Assembly: GCA_002779235.1 (NCBI GenBank)
Contig: PEXD01000003.1
Coordinates: forward strand, 1 to 25,660
Direction of reading: 5' to 3'
From: Candidatus Woesearchaeota archaeon CG07_land_8_20_14_0_80_44_23
Lineage (GTDB): Archaea > Nanobdellota > Nanobdellia > Woesearchaeales > 0-14-0-80-44-23
DNA length: 25,660 nucleotides
Both the position numbers and the translations under genes were made by a program. The stretch's first letter is position 1. Each line of letters begins with the position of its first letter. The notes beneath the pieces were generated by a model. It saw only the letters and a program-made list of their open reading frames with translations. It was not told the DNA's origin and made no database searches. Shown here in pieces: positions 13,946-21,361 of the stretch.

Positions 13946-16120
13946 TTAGAGTATGTCAGATGTTATGAATTCTACGCCGTAAACGCCCTTGCCGCCTGCA
14001 TTTGTAGGTATTATGCCCTTGACATAGCCGATTACTGCAGGGGCCCAGCCACCCTCTTTTCCATATGAATCATACTCATTGAATGTGGCTCCTTTGATTG
14101 AAACACTTATATCATTTGACTCCAGCCGCCCTATTACTGTGAAGCTTGGTATGTGGTGGTGCCCTGCTATCTTTATGTCAGCATCATCTCTCATGGTTAC
14201 CAGATTCTGCACAACCTTCATTGGGATGTTGGTTTGCGGATTTGCGCTTACGTCCTTGTGCGTGGCAGAAAACTTGTAGATGTTTTCGCCAATCATTTCT
14301 TCAAACTTGACATAGCCGCTCTGATCTGCCCCGCTGAACTTTATCTTTTCATACATGCTGGCAATCTTCTCATCATAGGGCAGTTTATTTTCTTTCACAA
14401 GTATATTATAGAGATGGACAAACTCCTTGAAAGACATTGTCTGAAGCTCTGTCTCTGTTATGCCGAACTCTCCCACAGTGTGCTTTATGTGGGTTCCCTC
14501 TGTGAAAACCACTGCAGTTTCATATTTTGAGTTCAGCAGCGTCTTCATTATAAGCGGGTTGATTATTATGTTGTATCTTTCCAGCTGGTTCATCAGCCTC
14601 GGCTCATTAACCCGCTCAATTTCATTTACACTCCTTCCTATTATGTTTTCAATGCTTTCGCCATTTGCAGCAGCATTTTTCAGTGTTTCCTCAAATTCCT
14701 CAGGAATGCTCCTCTTTGTCTCCACAGGCATTGTCTTATAATTCCTGCCCTGAAGAGATTCATTCACCATAAAAAGCAGGGAGGCTGATTCACCCTTTGC
14801 CTTTCTTTCATCTATTTCATCTTCCATTCGTGCTTCTGCGCTCTTCAACTTGTCGTATCTTGCATCTCCCTTGCCGATGTGTGGGTCGGCAAGGATGTTC
14901 ATGCTCTCATATTTCATGTCCAAAATCTTTATCTCTTGCCTTCCTACTTTTGCGAGATGGTTCATCGAGTAGACAACAGCATAATATCCTCCTTTTGGTT
15001 TCCTTCCGACAACTGAGATTCCGGGCGCAACAAGCTTCTTTGCAAATCTCTTGCAGGACATAAGCCTGTTCTGCAGTCCTTGGAAAAGCTCTGGATTGTA
15101 TTTCCTGTCAAACATGTCCTTTATTCTGGTCTGGTCCTCCATCACAGGCGCGGAAAAGATGAGTGAATACTTGTCCTTCATATCGTGCCTGTATACTTGT
15201 GCAACTGTCTCTGCATTGTGGCCGCCTTCTAAGATAAAATCAGGGACTTGGTTGTTTCCAATATAGAGCTTGTTCACATAATCAAGGAGCCGGTTTGTGC
15301 TGCTTTTCAGGGGGGTCTTTGAGAGCATGTTGAAGCTGTGCTTGTAGAGGAATGTGTAGCCATTTATTTTCCCCTCAAACTCGCCCTTGTTTATATTAAC
15401 CCTGTCATTGAGTTCCTTGAGCGTGTTTATGTATTGGGAGTAAACCTCATCCTTTATTCTGTTGTAATCAATACTTTCGCTGTTAGGGATATCCACCTGG
15501 CTCTCTTCTGCCTTATCAAGCTGGTAAAGATAGGTCTGCCGCATCTTTCTGGAATGCTTGATGTCATTTTCTATCTTTTCAAGCTGCTCAGCTCTTCTCT
15601 CTGTCTTATTTTTTTCTTTTAGTTTCTTGCGCTCTTTTGTAAGATTATGTATTTCCTTTTCATAGGTCTTTATGTCTTTTACATATCTTCGTATCAGCTC
15701 ATCAACTGCCTTTGCCCTGTAGTTGCAGGTGTACTTTGTAAGCCGCCTTATGTTATCCTCGTCAGAATCAGAAAGCACGTAGTATATCTTTCCCTGAAAA
15801 GCGCTTCTAAGCTCCTGCAGAAACTCAGATGCAAGGCAAAACGGCTCTTTCATGAAGGTCTTTATGGGCTCTGACTCAAGTATGTTCTTGCCGTATGCCT
15901 CTGGGAATCTGGTGTATGAAACAAGCCCGTCTACAAATATTACGTCCGGATTCTCACTCTTTACATATTCTATTATGCCCTTTCTCGCATCATTCGCCTG
16001 CTCTGAAGTGCCCATGATGCTGTCCACAGGGAATTCGCTTATTATCATGGCCTTTACATCTTTCTTTTTTTCTGGCTTTGCTTTTTTAACTATTGCTTCA
16101 AGTCGTGATTCACCTGCCAT
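13946..16120 (-). CDS. Large tandem metallophosphoesterase-like protein with coiled coil
   Basis: This 724-residue protein appears to hold two calcineurin-like phosphoesterase units. Unit 1 follows the fold order but has lost ligands: IISEFPVDS (26-34), DVIFVDGLVS (59-68), YYVLSDSDEDN (113-123) and FILEGGHNAE (295-304) sit where DxH, GD, GNHD and GHxH belong. A charged coiled coil (140-205) is inserted in it. Unit 2 is closer to consensus: LADPHIGKGD (410-419), FMVNESLQG (450-458), FTEGTHIKHTVG (539-550), SATHKD (618-623) and AGHHHIPS (652-659). It may cut phosphoester bonds in nucleic acid or nucleotides; the substrate is unknown. ATG 16120 has a strong GGAGGT six bases upstream, so the in-frame TTG at 16147 is rejected. 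A TATA-like ATTTTTAAAAA near 16185 fits a leadered transcript. Confidence 0.7.
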   Translation of the reverse strand: MAGESRLEAIVKKAKPEKKKDVKAMIISEFPVDSIMGTSEQANDARKGIIEYVKSENPDVIFVDGLVSYTRFPEAYGKNILESEPIKTFMKEPFCLASEFLQELRSAFQGKIYYVLSDSDEDNIRRLTKYTCNYRAKAVDELIRRYVKDIKTYEKEIHNLTKERKKLKEKNKTERRAEQLEKIENDIKHSRKMRQTYLYQLDKAEESQVDIPNSESIDYNRIKDEVYSQYINTLKELNDRVNINKGEFEGKINGYTFLYKHSFNMLSKTPLKSSTNRLLDYVNKLYIGNNQVPDFILEGGHNAETVAQVYRHDMKDKYSLIFSAPVMEDQTRIKDMFDRKYNPELFQGLQNRLMSCKRFAKKLVAPGISVVGRKPKGGYYAVVYSMNHLAKVGRQEIKILDMKYESMNILADPHIGKGDARYDKLKSAEARMEDEIDERKAKGESASLLFMVNESLQGRNYKTMPVETKRSIPEEFEETLKNAAANGESIENIIGRSVNEIERVNEPRLMNQLERYNIIINPLIMKTLLNSKYETAVVFTEGTHIKHTVGEFGITETELQTMSFKEFVHLYNILVKENKLPYDEKIASMYEKIKFSGADQSGYVKFEEMIGENIYKFSATHKDVSANPQTNIPMKVVQNLVTMRDDADIKIAGHHHIPSFTVIGRLESNDISVSIKGATFNEYDSYGKEGGWAPAVIGYVKGIIPTNAGGKGVYGVEFITSDIL

Positions 16121-16126
16121 GATAAT

Positions 16127-16132
16127 ACCTCC
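16127..16132 (-). promoter_or_regulatory. Shine-Dalgarno site fixing the phosphoesterase start
   Basis: GGAGGT lies six bases before ATG 16120 on the minus strand. It is a full-strength site in a window of mainly leaderless genes. Confidence 0.75.
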
Positions 16133-16267
16133 CTGATGCACTGCCAAAGAATGAGCGAAAATCCAGGCATGAAATGTTTTTAAAAATATGTTTTCTGCCC
16201 ATGCTTCAATCCCCGCAAAATCTCACACTATTCCCTTTCATAATCCCAACCATATTTATAAGCTTTT

Positions 16268-16298
16268 GATGTCTTTGATTTATATTTTATAAGACATC
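16268..16298. promoter_or_regulatory. Inverted repeat around an A/T-rich core
   Basis: GATGTCT (16268-16274) and AGACATC (16292-16298) are perfect 7-bp arms separated by 17 bp that include TTATATTTTATA. It lies in the 269-bp gap between the divergent phosphoesterase and Sec61-beta genes and looks like an operator over a TATA box. No gene is seen directly downstream before 16390, so its target is unclear. Confidence 0.4.
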
Positions 16299-16360
16299 TG
16301 TAGACACCAACTGGTGAGGATTCTGCTAATTTTGTGCAATTCTCTCAATCTTCGCAAGTT

Positions 16361-16368
16361 TTTTAAAG
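16361..16368 (+). promoter_or_regulatory. TATA-like element of the Sec61-beta/NAC operon
   Basis: TTTTAAAG is centred about 26 nt before the ATG at 16390. Confidence 0.5.
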
Positions 16369-16389
16369 GAAGTATGTTCTCTCCCCCTC

Positions 16390-16569
16390 ATGGCAGACAA
16401 CAGGATTAGGCTCCCCTCAAGCGGCGGGGGCCTGATGAGTTTTTCGGACTCGGCAGGAAATAAGATTCAGATAAAGCCAAGCCACGTGATTATAATGCTT
16501 TTGGTTGTGATAGCCATAGAGATAATCCTTCACGCCTTCGGCTATGCGTGGTTTGGAATACCCAAGTGA
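16390..16569 (+). CDS. secG: Preprotein translocase subunit Sec61-beta (SecG-type)
   Basis: The 59-residue protein has the archaeal Sec61-beta layout: an N-terminal cytosolic segment with RLPSSGGGLMSF (7-18), IQIKPSHVII, then one C-terminal membrane helix (VIIMLLVVIAIEIILHAF, about 33-50). It is the small beta subunit of the SecYE translocon. The ATG at 16390 lies about 26 nt past a TATA-like box. The stop codon (16567-16569) is embedded in the TGAGGT Shine-Dalgarno of the NAC gene. The neighbours fit a co-translational targeting role: NAC downstream, and SRP RNA elsewhere in the window. Confidence 0.93.
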   Translation: MADNRIRLPSSGGGLMSFSDSAGNKIQIKPSHVIIMLLVVIAIEIILHAFGYAWFGIPK

Positions 16570-16572
16570 GGT
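16568..16572 (+). promoter_or_regulatory. Shine-Dalgarno site fixing the NAC TTG start
   Basis: GAGGT overlaps the Sec61-beta stop codon and lies seven bases before TTG 16580. It argues for translational reinitiation at that TTG rather than at ATG 16544. Confidence 0.65.
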
Positions 16573-16579
16573 CTTCTCA

Positions 16580-16918
16580 TTGTATCCGAATATAAACCCG
16601 AGGCAGCTGAGCCAGGCAATGCACCAGATGGGCATTTCTCAGGAAGAGATTGATGCACGGGAAGTCATAATACGCTGCAAAGACAAAAACATCATCATCT
16701 CAAGCCCGAGCGTTGTCAAGGTAAAGATGAGTGGGGAGGAAAGCTTTCAGGTCTCTGGCAAGGTTTCTGAGGAAAGGGCATCCACTGAGCCGGAGATAAG
16801 CGAGGATGACATTGCTACTGTAATGGAGCAGGCAGGAGTTCGCAGGGACGCTGCTGAGTCAGCCCTGAAAAGGGCAAAGGGTGACCTTGCAGAGGCAATT
16901 CTTTTTTTAAAGAAATAA
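16580..16918 (+). CDS. nac: Nascent polypeptide-associated complex protein (archaeal NAC)
   Basis: The protein (112 residues from TTG 16580) is the archaeal homologue of alpha-NAC, a ribosome-bound chaperone acting as a homodimer. It starts MYPNINPRQLSQAMHQMGI, as the family does, followed by the NAC beta-barrel (REVIIRCKDKNIIISSPSVV) and a C-terminal UBA domain (ISEDDIATVMEQAGVRRDAA, then GDLAEAILFLKK). The in-frame ATG at 16544 would add twelve residues unlike the family and would overlap Sec61-beta by 26 bp. The GAGGT site seven bases before TTG 16580 favours the shorter form. It is cotranscribed with Sec61-beta. Confidence 0.93.
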   Translation: MYPNINPRQLSQAMHQMGISQEEIDAREVIIRCKDKNIIISSPSVVKVKMSGEESFQVSGKVSEERASTEPEISEDDIATVMEQAGVRRDAAESALKRAKGDLAEAILFLKK

Positions 16919-16940
16919 TTTGTACATCATTTTTCTCGAA

Positions 16941-16950
16941 AATTTATTAA
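16941..16950 (+). promoter_or_regulatory. TATA-like element of the methyltransferase gene
   Basis: AATTTATTAA is centred about 29 nt before the ATG at 16975. Confidence 0.5.
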
Positions 16951-16974
16951 ACCGCCTCAAAATACTTTCTCATC

Positions 16975-17919
16975 ATGCTTAAGCCAATGCCGGATGCTGA
17001 CAAAGTGGAATTCAAGGAGGGCTTTGTAAAAAGATACAGCACCCTCACTGACTTTTCCGAGTTCAGGAGGTGCTCGCTCTCATTTCCGAGGAAATCAATG
17101 CGCATCAATACCTTAAAGGCAGAGGTTTCAGAGATACTTCCAGAATTCAGGAAGCAGTGGGAGCTCTTCCCTGTGCCCTGGTGCAAAGAAGGTTTTTTTG
17201 TGGAAAGCGAAAGGAGGGATATAGGTAACACCCTTGAGCACGCTCTCGGCTACATTTATGTCCAGGATGCATCCTCAATGATACCTTCCATAGTGCTCGA
17301 GCCGAAGCCGGGAGAGCTTGTGCTGGACATGTGCGCTGCGCCCGGCTCCAAGTCAACGCAGCTTGCCCAGTACATGGAAAACCAGGGGCTTCTTGTTTCA
17401 AATGATAATTCCTATCCAAGAATAAAGGCGCTTTCAATGAACATGCAGCGCTGTGGCGTAGCAAATTCAATAATAACTCTTACAGAAGCAAGGAATTATG
17501 CTTATATGAAGAATTTTTTTGATAAAATCCTTTTGGACGCGCCCTGTTCAGGAACAGGCACAATAAACAAGTCAGTGGATACAGTTAAGATGTGGAATCC
17601 TGCAATGGTAATCCGACTTTCAAAGATACAAAAACAGCTTATATCCTGCGCATTTGAGGCATTAAAGCCAGGCGGAACTTTAGTTTATTCAACATGCACC
17701 CTTGAGCCGGATGAGGACGAGGCAGTGGTTGATTCTCTGCTTTCAAAATATGGGAATGCAAAGCTTTCCGATATTAATATTGAAATAAAAAAAAGTTCAG
17801 CAGTGCTTGAATTTGAAGGGCATCCGTTTTCTCCTGAAATAAAAAAGTGCCTGAGGATATGGCCCCAGGACAACGAGACAGAGGGCTTTTTTGTTGCAAA
17901 AATTCTGAAAGAGAAATGA
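16975..17919 (+). CDS. NOL1/NOP2/Sun-family RNA m5C methyltransferase
   Basis: The 314-residue enzyme methylates cytosine-5 in tRNA or rRNA. The SAM-binding loop is LDMCAAPGSKSTQLAQ (117-132). Motif IV DAPCSGTG (188-195) holds C191, which resolves the covalent intermediate, and motif VI YSTCTLEPDE (238-247) holds the nucleophile C241. The N-terminal part (KSMRINTLKAE) matches the substrate-binding segment of RsmB/Trm4-type proteins. No extra RNA-binding PUA domain is visible, and the length is that of the compact archaeal NSUN6/Trm4-like enzymes. The target position cannot be assigned from sequence. It has its own TATA box and no cotranscribed partner. Confidence 0.93.
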   Translation: MLKPMPDADKVEFKEGFVKRYSTLTDFSEFRRCSLSFPRKSMRINTLKAEVSEILPEFRKQWELFPVPWCKEGFFVESERRDIGNTLEHALGYIYVQDASSMIPSIVLEPKPGELVLDMCAAPGSKSTQLAQYMENQGLLVSNDNSYPRIKALSMNMQRCGVANSIITLTEARNYAYMKNFFDKILLDAPCSGTGTINKSVDTVKMWNPAMVIRLSKIQKQLISCAFEALKPGGTLVYSTCTLEPDEDEAVVDSLLSKYGNAKLSDINIEIKKSSAVLEFEGHPFSPEIKKCLRIWPQDNETEGFFVAKILKEK

Positions 17920-17974
17920 AATTTTTAGAAAAATTTATAAATTGTTAAATTCATAACTATTGAATAGTGATAAA

Positions 17975-18880
17975 ATGTCTAGAACAAAGCATGTTTTGAT
18001 GAAGGGACTTGTAGCTTTATGCATTGCTATTGTGGGCAATTCAGCATTTGTCAATTCGATGGCCAAGGCGCCAACTAATGCGACACCAGTCCAGCAGTCC
18101 TCTGATGTTTCTTCTCAATCCCTTGACGAATTGATTTTTAAAGAGATGCATGACATTGCCTACAAAAAATACCAGCCGCAGCAAAAGCCGGCAAAAAAGC
18201 AGGAATACATTCCACAGATATACTGTTCTGCAAAGACAGATGAGAAAGTGATAGCGATAACAATAGATGACCTCTATGATTTGGACCTGGTGAGGGAAGC
18301 CCTATCGCTTGGAGATAAGTACGGCGTCAAATTCACTTTTTTTCCTATAGGAAAGACCGTGAAGCGGGATCCCGAACTATACAAGGAACTGCTGGCGAAA
18401 GGGCATGAGATAGAGCTGCATACCTATACCCATGCATGGGCCACAAATAAAAATGTTCAGGGCACTTTTGACAGGATATACAAAAATTATGCTGATGACA
18501 TAAATACACTTCGGGACTGCATTGACCCGAATCTTGTCTTCCATTTTGCAAGGCCTCCCGGAGGCGCAGGTTATTTTGGCTACAGCAGTACAAAGCTCGG
18601 GCTTTATGAGCCGCTCTCAAAGGCAATAGGCGCCCTTGAGGACTGCAATTTTGGGGTTCCCGTTGATGTTGCAATCTGGAGCGGCGACTCAATGTTTGTG
18701 AACGGAAAGCTGACTGACAGCGAATATGTTTTAAGCTATTTCAAGAAGACCCTCAGCCCAGGGAAAATCTTTCTTTACCACACAAGGGAGGCGGACTTTT
18801 CTGTTATGGAAGACATAATAAAGTATGCCAAGTCGCAGGGCTACACGATGGTGACCCTGGAATCGCTTCTTGGGAAATGA
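17975..18880 (+). CDS. Secreted CE4-like polysaccharide deacetylase
   Basis: The 301-residue protein starts with an uncleaved or cleaved signal segment (KHVLMKGLVALCIAIVGNSAFV, split by its hydrophobic core at 11-26). A low-complexity Ala/Thr/Gln/Ser linker and a Lys/Gln-rich region follow (65-78). The NodB-type domain has variant motif 1 ITIDD (95-99, family TFDD), HTYTH (149-153), RPPG (193-196), IWSGDS (234-239) and LYHT (267-270), so both acidic residues and both metal histidines survive. It probably works on the outer face of the membrane. The in-frame TTG at 17960 is possible, but GTGAT three bases before ATG 17975 and the signal peptide favour the ATG. TATA-like AAATTTATAA lies at 17931-17940. 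Confidence 0.8.
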   Translation: MSRTKHVLMKGLVALCIAIVGNSAFVNSMAKAPTNATPVQQSSDVSSQSLDELIFKEMHDIAYKKYQPQQKPAKKQEYIPQIYCSAKTDEKVIAITIDDLYDLDLVREALSLGDKYGVKFTFFPIGKTVKRDPELYKELLAKGHEIELHTYTHAWATNKNVQGTFDRIYKNYADDINTLRDCIDPNLVFHFARPPGGAGYFGYSSTKLGLYEPLSKAIGALEDCNFGVPVDVAIWSGDSMFVNGKLTDSEYVLSYFKKTLSPGKIFLYHTREADFSVMEDIIKYAKSQGYTMVTLESLLGK

Positions 18881-18896
18881 ATTGCTCTTTAGCAAA

Positions 18897-18906
18897 ATTT
18901 ATATAA
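18897..18906 (+). promoter_or_regulatory. TATA-like element of the HTH-PIN operon
   Basis: ATTTATATAA is centred about 27 nt before the ATG at 18928. Confidence 0.6.
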
Positions 18907-18927
18907 CTTTGTTCAATAGATGCTGTT

Positions 18928-19470
18928 ATGGAAGAGGTGGTCAGGCAGGATATCCTGTCGGTTATATCGCAGGCAGAAATTTACATAAGAGAGCATAATA
19001 CAGCGGGGCTTAAGGAGCTCAGCGACCACACAATACACAACTCAAGCATATTCCAGGACCAGGATTCTGTGATAATGGCTGTTGTGATTTACTCGCTTTC
19101 AAAAATAATGGAGAAGAGCGACGGTAATTTCTCCCAGCATGTTCTTGCTGCCCTTTCCTATGCGAGGAGCAACCTTGTCCTCAGGAAAGAAAAGGAATAC
19201 AGGGACTTCATGAAAAAACTCATTGATTATATTTCAAAGACAGACAGCATGACTAAGAAATATATTGAGGAAGTAATCTCGCAGGCAAAGATAAAGAAGG
19301 GCGGGCGCATCTACGAGCACGGAATCTCAATGGCAAGGGCTGCGGAGATACTGGGAATTTCCCAGTGGCAGCTCATGGCTTACATTGGCAACAGCGAGGA
19401 TACAGACCAATTTATATCTGGAAAGACCAGGGAAAGGATTTCCTTTGCGAGGTCGCTTTTCAAGAAGTGA
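18928..19470 (+). CDS. Unknown helical protein with C-terminal helix-turn-helix, partner of the PIN gene
   Basis: The 180-residue protein is nearly all alpha-helical. Residues 1-120 look like a helical repeat or bundle (for example SVIMAVVIYSLSKIMEK, 47-63), and residues 134-154 (SMARAAEILGISQWQLMAYIG) have the pattern of a DNA- or RNA-binding HTH. I do not recognise a characterised family. It is the first gene of a two-gene operon, with only five bases between its stop and the PIN-domain gene. That order, regulator-like gene then PIN nuclease, resembles toxin-antitoxin modules, although the protein is much larger than VapB-type antitoxins. Confidence 0.7.
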   Translation: MEEVVRQDILSVISQAEIYIREHNTAGLKELSDHTIHNSSIFQDQDSVIMAVVIYSLSKIMEKSDGNFSQHVLAALSYARSNLVLRKEKEYRDFMKKLIDYISKTDSMTKKYIEEVISQAKIKKGGRIYEHGISMARAAEILGISQWQLMAYIGNSEDTDQFISGKTRERISFARSLFKK

Positions 19471-19475
19471 AGAAG

Positions 19476-20174
19476 ATGAAATCCCTGATATTTGACTCGA
19501 GCGCCCTCATAACAATGACTATGAACAATCTTATCTGGATTCTCGATGACCTTAAGGGTTCTCTTGACGGCGATTTCTGCATATGTTCTGAGGTAAAGGC
19601 AGAGCTTGTGGACAATCCGCTGAATACCAAAAGATTTGAGTTTGAAGCCCTGCAGGTGATGCAGGAAATAAGGTCAGGCACAATAAAGCTCATTGATATC
19701 ACTCCTGCCGTGAAGGACCTCGCATACAAGCTCCTAGACCTTGCAAACCATTCTTTCAGGTCAAAGGGTGTCTGGATTACGATAGTGCATAAAGGCGAGA
19801 TGGAGGCGCTCGCAACAGCCATCTCCCTGAATTTGTCGGCATTTGCAGTTGACGAGAGGACCACGCGCCTGCTCATTGAAAACCCTGTTGCGCTGAGAGA
19901 CCTTCTCCAGAGCAAGCTTCACACAAGAGTTGAAATCAACAGGGAAAACCTGAGGCAGCTGCGCTACATGGCAAGAAACGTGAAAGTAATCCGCTCTGTA
20001 GAGCTTGTGATTGTTGCCTATGAAAAGGGGCTTCTCAACAAATTCATTCCTGACAATGTGGAAAAGCCAAGGCAGATGCTTCTCGACGGGCTTCTCTGGG
20101 GGCTGAAGCTGCGCGGCTGCGCAATCTCCAAAGAGGAAATTTCTCAGATAACCCATCTGGAAGCGAGGGCCTGA
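19476..20174 (+). CDS. PIN-domain ribonuclease-like protein (232 aa)
   Basis: The N-terminal PIN fold starts LIFDSSALI (D7), followed by EVKAEL (E43 region), the HKGEMEALATA helix (E108/E110) and AVDERTTR (D126), giving the acidic cluster that binds Mg2+ or Mn2+ in PIN RNases. Residues 150-232 form an extra helical domain (ENLRQLRYMARN, EKPRQMLLDGLLWGLKLRG, ISKEEISQI) that VapC toxins of 120-150 residues lack. The start is ATG 19476: the frame is open further upstream only as overlap with the previous gene. A housekeeping RNA-processing role and a TA role are both possible. It is tightly linked to the HTH gene. Confidence 0.8.
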   Translation: MKSLIFDSSALITMTMNNLIWILDDLKGSLDGDFCICSEVKAELVDNPLNTKRFEFEALQVMQEIRSGTIKLIDITPAVKDLAYKLLDLANHSFRSKGVWITIVHKGEMEALATAISLNLSAFAVDERTTRLLIENPVALRDLLQSKLHTRVEINRENLRQLRYMARNVKVIRSVELVIVAYEKGLLNKFIPDNVEKPRQMLLDGLLWGLKLRGCAISKEEISQITHLEARA

Positions 20175-20189
20175 AATCGCTGATAGCAA

Positions 20190-20199
20190 AATATTTAAA
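20190..20199 (+). promoter_or_regulatory. TATA-like element of the Era-like GTPase gene
   Basis: AATATTTAAA is centred about 30 nt before the ATG at 20225. Confidence 0.55.
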
Positions 20200-20224
20200 C
20201 GCTTCCCGGACACCAAGAGCCATA

Positions 20225-20857
20225 ATGACAGGGCTTTTCAAGGGTTTCAGAAGTTTTTTCAGGCGCCTTTTCTTCAAGAGAAAAAATCTAAAGATAGGCA
20301 TATACGGTCCGCCAAACGGGGGCAAGACAACCCTTGCCAACAGGATATGCGAGGACTGGCTTGGTGAGGAATTAGGAAAGGTTTCTCCTGTTGCGCATGA
20401 AACCCGCGAGATGCAGCTGAAGGAGCAGGTGCATATAAAGTCAGGAAAGAAAGAGCTCATCTTCAACCTTATTGACACTCCTGGCATTGCCACAAAGATT
20501 GACTATGAGGACTTCGTTTCTGCAGGACTCTCTGAAAAGGAGGCGAAGCAGCGCGCAAAGGAAGCAACAAAGGGGGTAATCGATGCTATACAGTGGCTTG
20601 ACGACATGGACATTGTCATTGTGGTTATTGACTCATCAAAGGACCCATATACACAGGTCAACCTGACAATAATAGGCAACCTCGAAGCCAGGAAGATTCC
20701 TATGCTTGTTGTTGCCAACAAGATAGACCTGAAAAAGTCAGACATAAAAAAGATTGAGGCGGCTTTTCCCCGCTACAGGATTGTCGGGATTTCAGCCAAG
20801 TTCGGAAACAACATTGAGGATTTCTACAAGGCGCTTATCAACATTTCTTTCATATGA
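20225..20857 (+). CDS. Era-like small GTPase (archaeal)
   Basis: The 210-residue TRAFAC GTPase has G1 GPPNGGKTT (28-36), a G2 threonine in AHETREM, G3 DTPG, G4 NKID and G5 SAK, all intact. No KH domain follows, unlike bacterial Era. The N-terminus (MTGLFKGFRSFFRRLFFKRK) is a strongly basic, phenylalanine-rich amphipathic stretch that could touch membrane or rRNA. In other archaea an Era-like GTPase is linked to a Zn-ribbon gene and DUF2073. Here the Zn-ribbon gene follows about 100 bp downstream and DUF2073 is not seen. The frame stops at TGA 20855-20857 but stays open for 19 more codons after it. Confidence 0.88.
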   Translation: MTGLFKGFRSFFRRLFFKRKNLKIGIYGPPNGGKTTLANRICEDWLGEELGKVSPVAHETREMQLKEQVHIKSGKKELIFNLIDTPGIATKIDYEDFVSAGLSEKEAKQRAKEATKGVIDAIQWLDDMDIVIVVIDSSKDPYTQVNLTIIGNLEARKIPMLVVANKIDLKKSDIKKIEAAFPRYRIVGISAKFGNNIEDFYKALINISFI

Positions 20858-20953
20858 GGGATTCTAATAAAGAAGGACCCTGACAAGATACAGCTGCTTG
20901 GCGGGACATTTCTTTGACAAAGCATAAAAAGAAGAAAGGATTATTTTTATAAA

Positions 20954-21337
20954 ATGCCTCACCAGTGCGTAAGATGTGGAATCATCTATGATGACAATGC
21001 TAAGGAGATAATGAAGGGCTGCAGCTGCGGCTCAAAGCTTTTCTTTTACATAAAGCAGGAGCGCTTCAATCAGCTCAAGAGGGCTGCGGAAAAGCTCTCG
21101 GATACAGACAAGCAGGAAATAGAAAAGGATGTGCTTGAGATTATAGGCGAAACAGAGGAGGAGATGCCTCCTGTTGTCCTGGATTTCGGCTCAGTCAGGG
21201 TTTCAAAGCCGGGAATGTATGAACTGGATGTGGTCAAGCTCTTCAAGGAACACCCTGTCATCTACGAGCTTTCAGAGGGCAAGTATATTGTTGACCTCGC
21301 CTCTGCCTTTGCGCAGCCAAGAAAGAAGAAAATTTAA
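20954..21337 (+). CDS. Zn-ribbon protein (DUF2072-like)
   Basis: The 127-residue protein begins with a zinc ribbon made of C5-x2-C8 (QCVRCG) and C23-x-C25 (GCSCG). A helical acidic middle (KLSDTDKQEIEKDVLEIIGETEEEM) follows, then a C-terminal strand-rich part (GSVRVSKPGMYELDVVKLFKEHPVIYEL) and a basic tail. This matches the archaeal Zn-ribbon family found beside the Era-like GTPase, which suggests a joint role, perhaps in ribosome or RNA biology; the function is not established. An A/T-rich CATAAAAAG about 28 nt upstream may be its own promoter, or it may be cotranscribed with the GTPase. Confidence 0.78.
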   Translation: MPHQCVRCGIIYDDNAKEIMKGCSCGSKLFFYIKQERFNQLKRAAEKLSDTDKQEIEKDVLEIIGETEEEMPPVVLDFGSVRVSKPGMYELDVVKLFKEHPVIYELSEGKYIVDLASAFAQPRKKKI

Positions 21338-21361
21338 TCAATTCAAATAAGCTGAAGGCTT

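Noticed and set aside
16121..16147. In-frame TTG start nine codons upstream of the phosphoesterase ATG
   Set aside because: The GGAGGT site would be inside the coding region; it is correctly spaced for ATG 16120.
16300..16380. Possible C/D-box sRNA near 16310
   Set aside because: A TGAGGA sequence is present, but no proper C box (RUGAUGA) with matching D box could be found.
19365..19475. Upstream ATG of the PIN gene frame
   Set aside because: It would overlap the preceding HTH gene by more than 100 bp, and the added residues lack PIN features; ATG 19476 begins directly at the first PIN strand.
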